DNA of 64,000 nt from Prosopocoilus inquinatus (Eukaryota > Arthropoda > Insecta > Coleoptera > Lucanidae), in the NCBI GenBank assembly GCA_036172665.1, contig CM069870.1, positions 69,068,212-69,132,211 on the forward strand. Reading direction: 5' to 3'. Positions within the stretch are counted from its first letter, which is position 1; the number at the start of each line of letters is the position of its first letter. Below the pieces are notes generated by a model that was not told where the DNA came from, searched no databases, and was given only the letters and a program-made list of their open reading frames with translations. A program made the position numbers and the translations under genes. Positions 63,201-64,000 of the stretch are shown here, in pieces.

Positions 63201-64000
63201 ACATTTTTTTTTTTTTTCCACTTTAGTTGAATGGAATTAAGGGAAGTTGTTGAATTGGGTTAACCTGTTAATCTTAAAATTTGTTTTTTAATTTAATTTC
63301 CCTTTAGTCGAATGGAATTAAGGGAAGTTATTGGATTGGGTTGATCTGTTAACCTTAAAACTTTTTTTTTAATTTAATTTCCAATTTTAAATTTTTTGCT
63401 GTTTCTCAATTTTCGATTTTTCGCTCGGGTTGATTAGGTTTGCACTTAGTTTTGGGTTGGGCTGACCTTGAAATTGGTCAAGCTTCGTCTTAATCGTTTT
63501 TTTTTTAATTTCTAGCCTTTCTTCTATTTTTAATGTTTTTTTTTTGCTTCGATTGAATAGAGTTCTAAGATTGAGTTTGGCTGAGTTGGACTGATCTTTA
63601 CGTTTAAACTGATTTTTAATTTTTAGGACAATTTTTAGGATAAAGGCAGAAATCAATTCAGAAATCGACGTATCGCCGCGCGTCGACATGATTTTGAATC
63701 GACTTTTACTTTTATTTATTTTAACATTCATTGTAACTACACGTTTTATTTTTTGTTACAAATAAATAATTTTAATTTGGGCAGATTTGGCGAATTATAG
63801 GGAACTACGGAAAGTTGACGCAGTGTTGCCAACATAAAGAAAAAATCGTTAAATCTAGAGATAATTTCAAACAAAAAGGAAAAAAGGGACGAATTACAAA
63901 AAAATCATTAAAATCTAGAGAATTTTTTAATTTTTCGAAGAAAACTAAATATTTTTGTTTTGGAATGTTCATTTCTTAAGCCAAACATTCCACGCGACGG
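63200..64000 (-). repeat. AT-rich TCAAGGTCA family, right edge
   Basis: TCGAATGGAATTAAGGGAAG is repeated at 63227 and 63308, and GGTTGGGCTGACCTTGAAAT stands at 63455-63474 with perfect TGACCTTGA at 63463-63471. A TGTTGCCAACAT module lies at 63825. No gene. Confidence 0.55.

Overview
This is nuclear DNA of an animal, almost certainly an insect. It is AT-rich, with spliced genes (GT..AG introns), long repeat-filled introns and very many inverted-repeat elements. Gene content, repeat style and the frequency of CCTAACC-type motifs fit a pterygote insect. A beetle is my guess, at low confidence. Only about 5 kb is protein coding.

Three genes can be supported. (1) 32821-33190, minus strand: first coding exon of a cytoplasmic ERK phosphatase of the MKP-3/DUSP6 class, with the rhodanese-like domain and the MLRR ERK-docking motif. 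It has a plausible TATA promoter near 33.28 kb. I see no phosphatase-domain exon to its left, so the first intron probably covers 1-32.8 kb and runs off the window. (2) 41148-58244, plus strand: a complete 17-exon nardilysin (M16 metalloprotease) gene of about 1086 residues. It has an intact HxxEH zinc site, a distal Glu ligand and the nardilysin acidic insert. (3) 58637-60682, plus strand: a compact 9-exon gene only 392 bp downstream, whose N-terminal half is the SPATA6 domain and whose C-terminal half is cysteine-rich.

Layout. 1-32.8 kb (putative MKP-3 intron 1) alternates GC-richer, repeat-poor islands (about 2.3, 6, 10, 14, 18.5 and 27.3 kb; candidate regulatory DNA) with repeats: an AT-rich family carrying TCAAGGTCA motifs, a 118/560-bp higher-order array (6.8-8.3 kb), a near-perfect 200-bp palindrome (12.9 kb), several MITE-like foldbacks, two 1.3-kb foldbacks ending in TACAGGGTG, a 284-bp array (22.3-24.6 kb), and a 2.7-kb inverted repeat with arms of about 1 kb (28-30.7 kb). 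31.4-32.3 kb is a 187-bp array with GC boxes. 34.6-36.9 kb, upstream of MKP-3, holds repeats with six perfect TGACGTCA sites and a 22-bp minisatellite. 37-41 kb is intergenic with a ~220-bp repeat. The three long nardilysin introns are packed with foldbacks and a dispersed GGCAACC...GGTTGC hairpin. 60.7-64 kb is intergenic with another foldback.

The three genes share no obvious pathway. MKP-3 dampens ERK signalling, nardilysin is a dibasic-cleaving peptidase, and SPATA6 proteins act in sperm neck/flagellum assembly. No rRNA, tRNA, CRISPR or prokaryotic feature was seen. The most unusual material is structural: hammerhead-ribozyme-like motifs in two repeat families, a dispersed set of nuclear-receptor-type sites, and a possible membrane-anchored retained-intron form of the SPATA6 protein.
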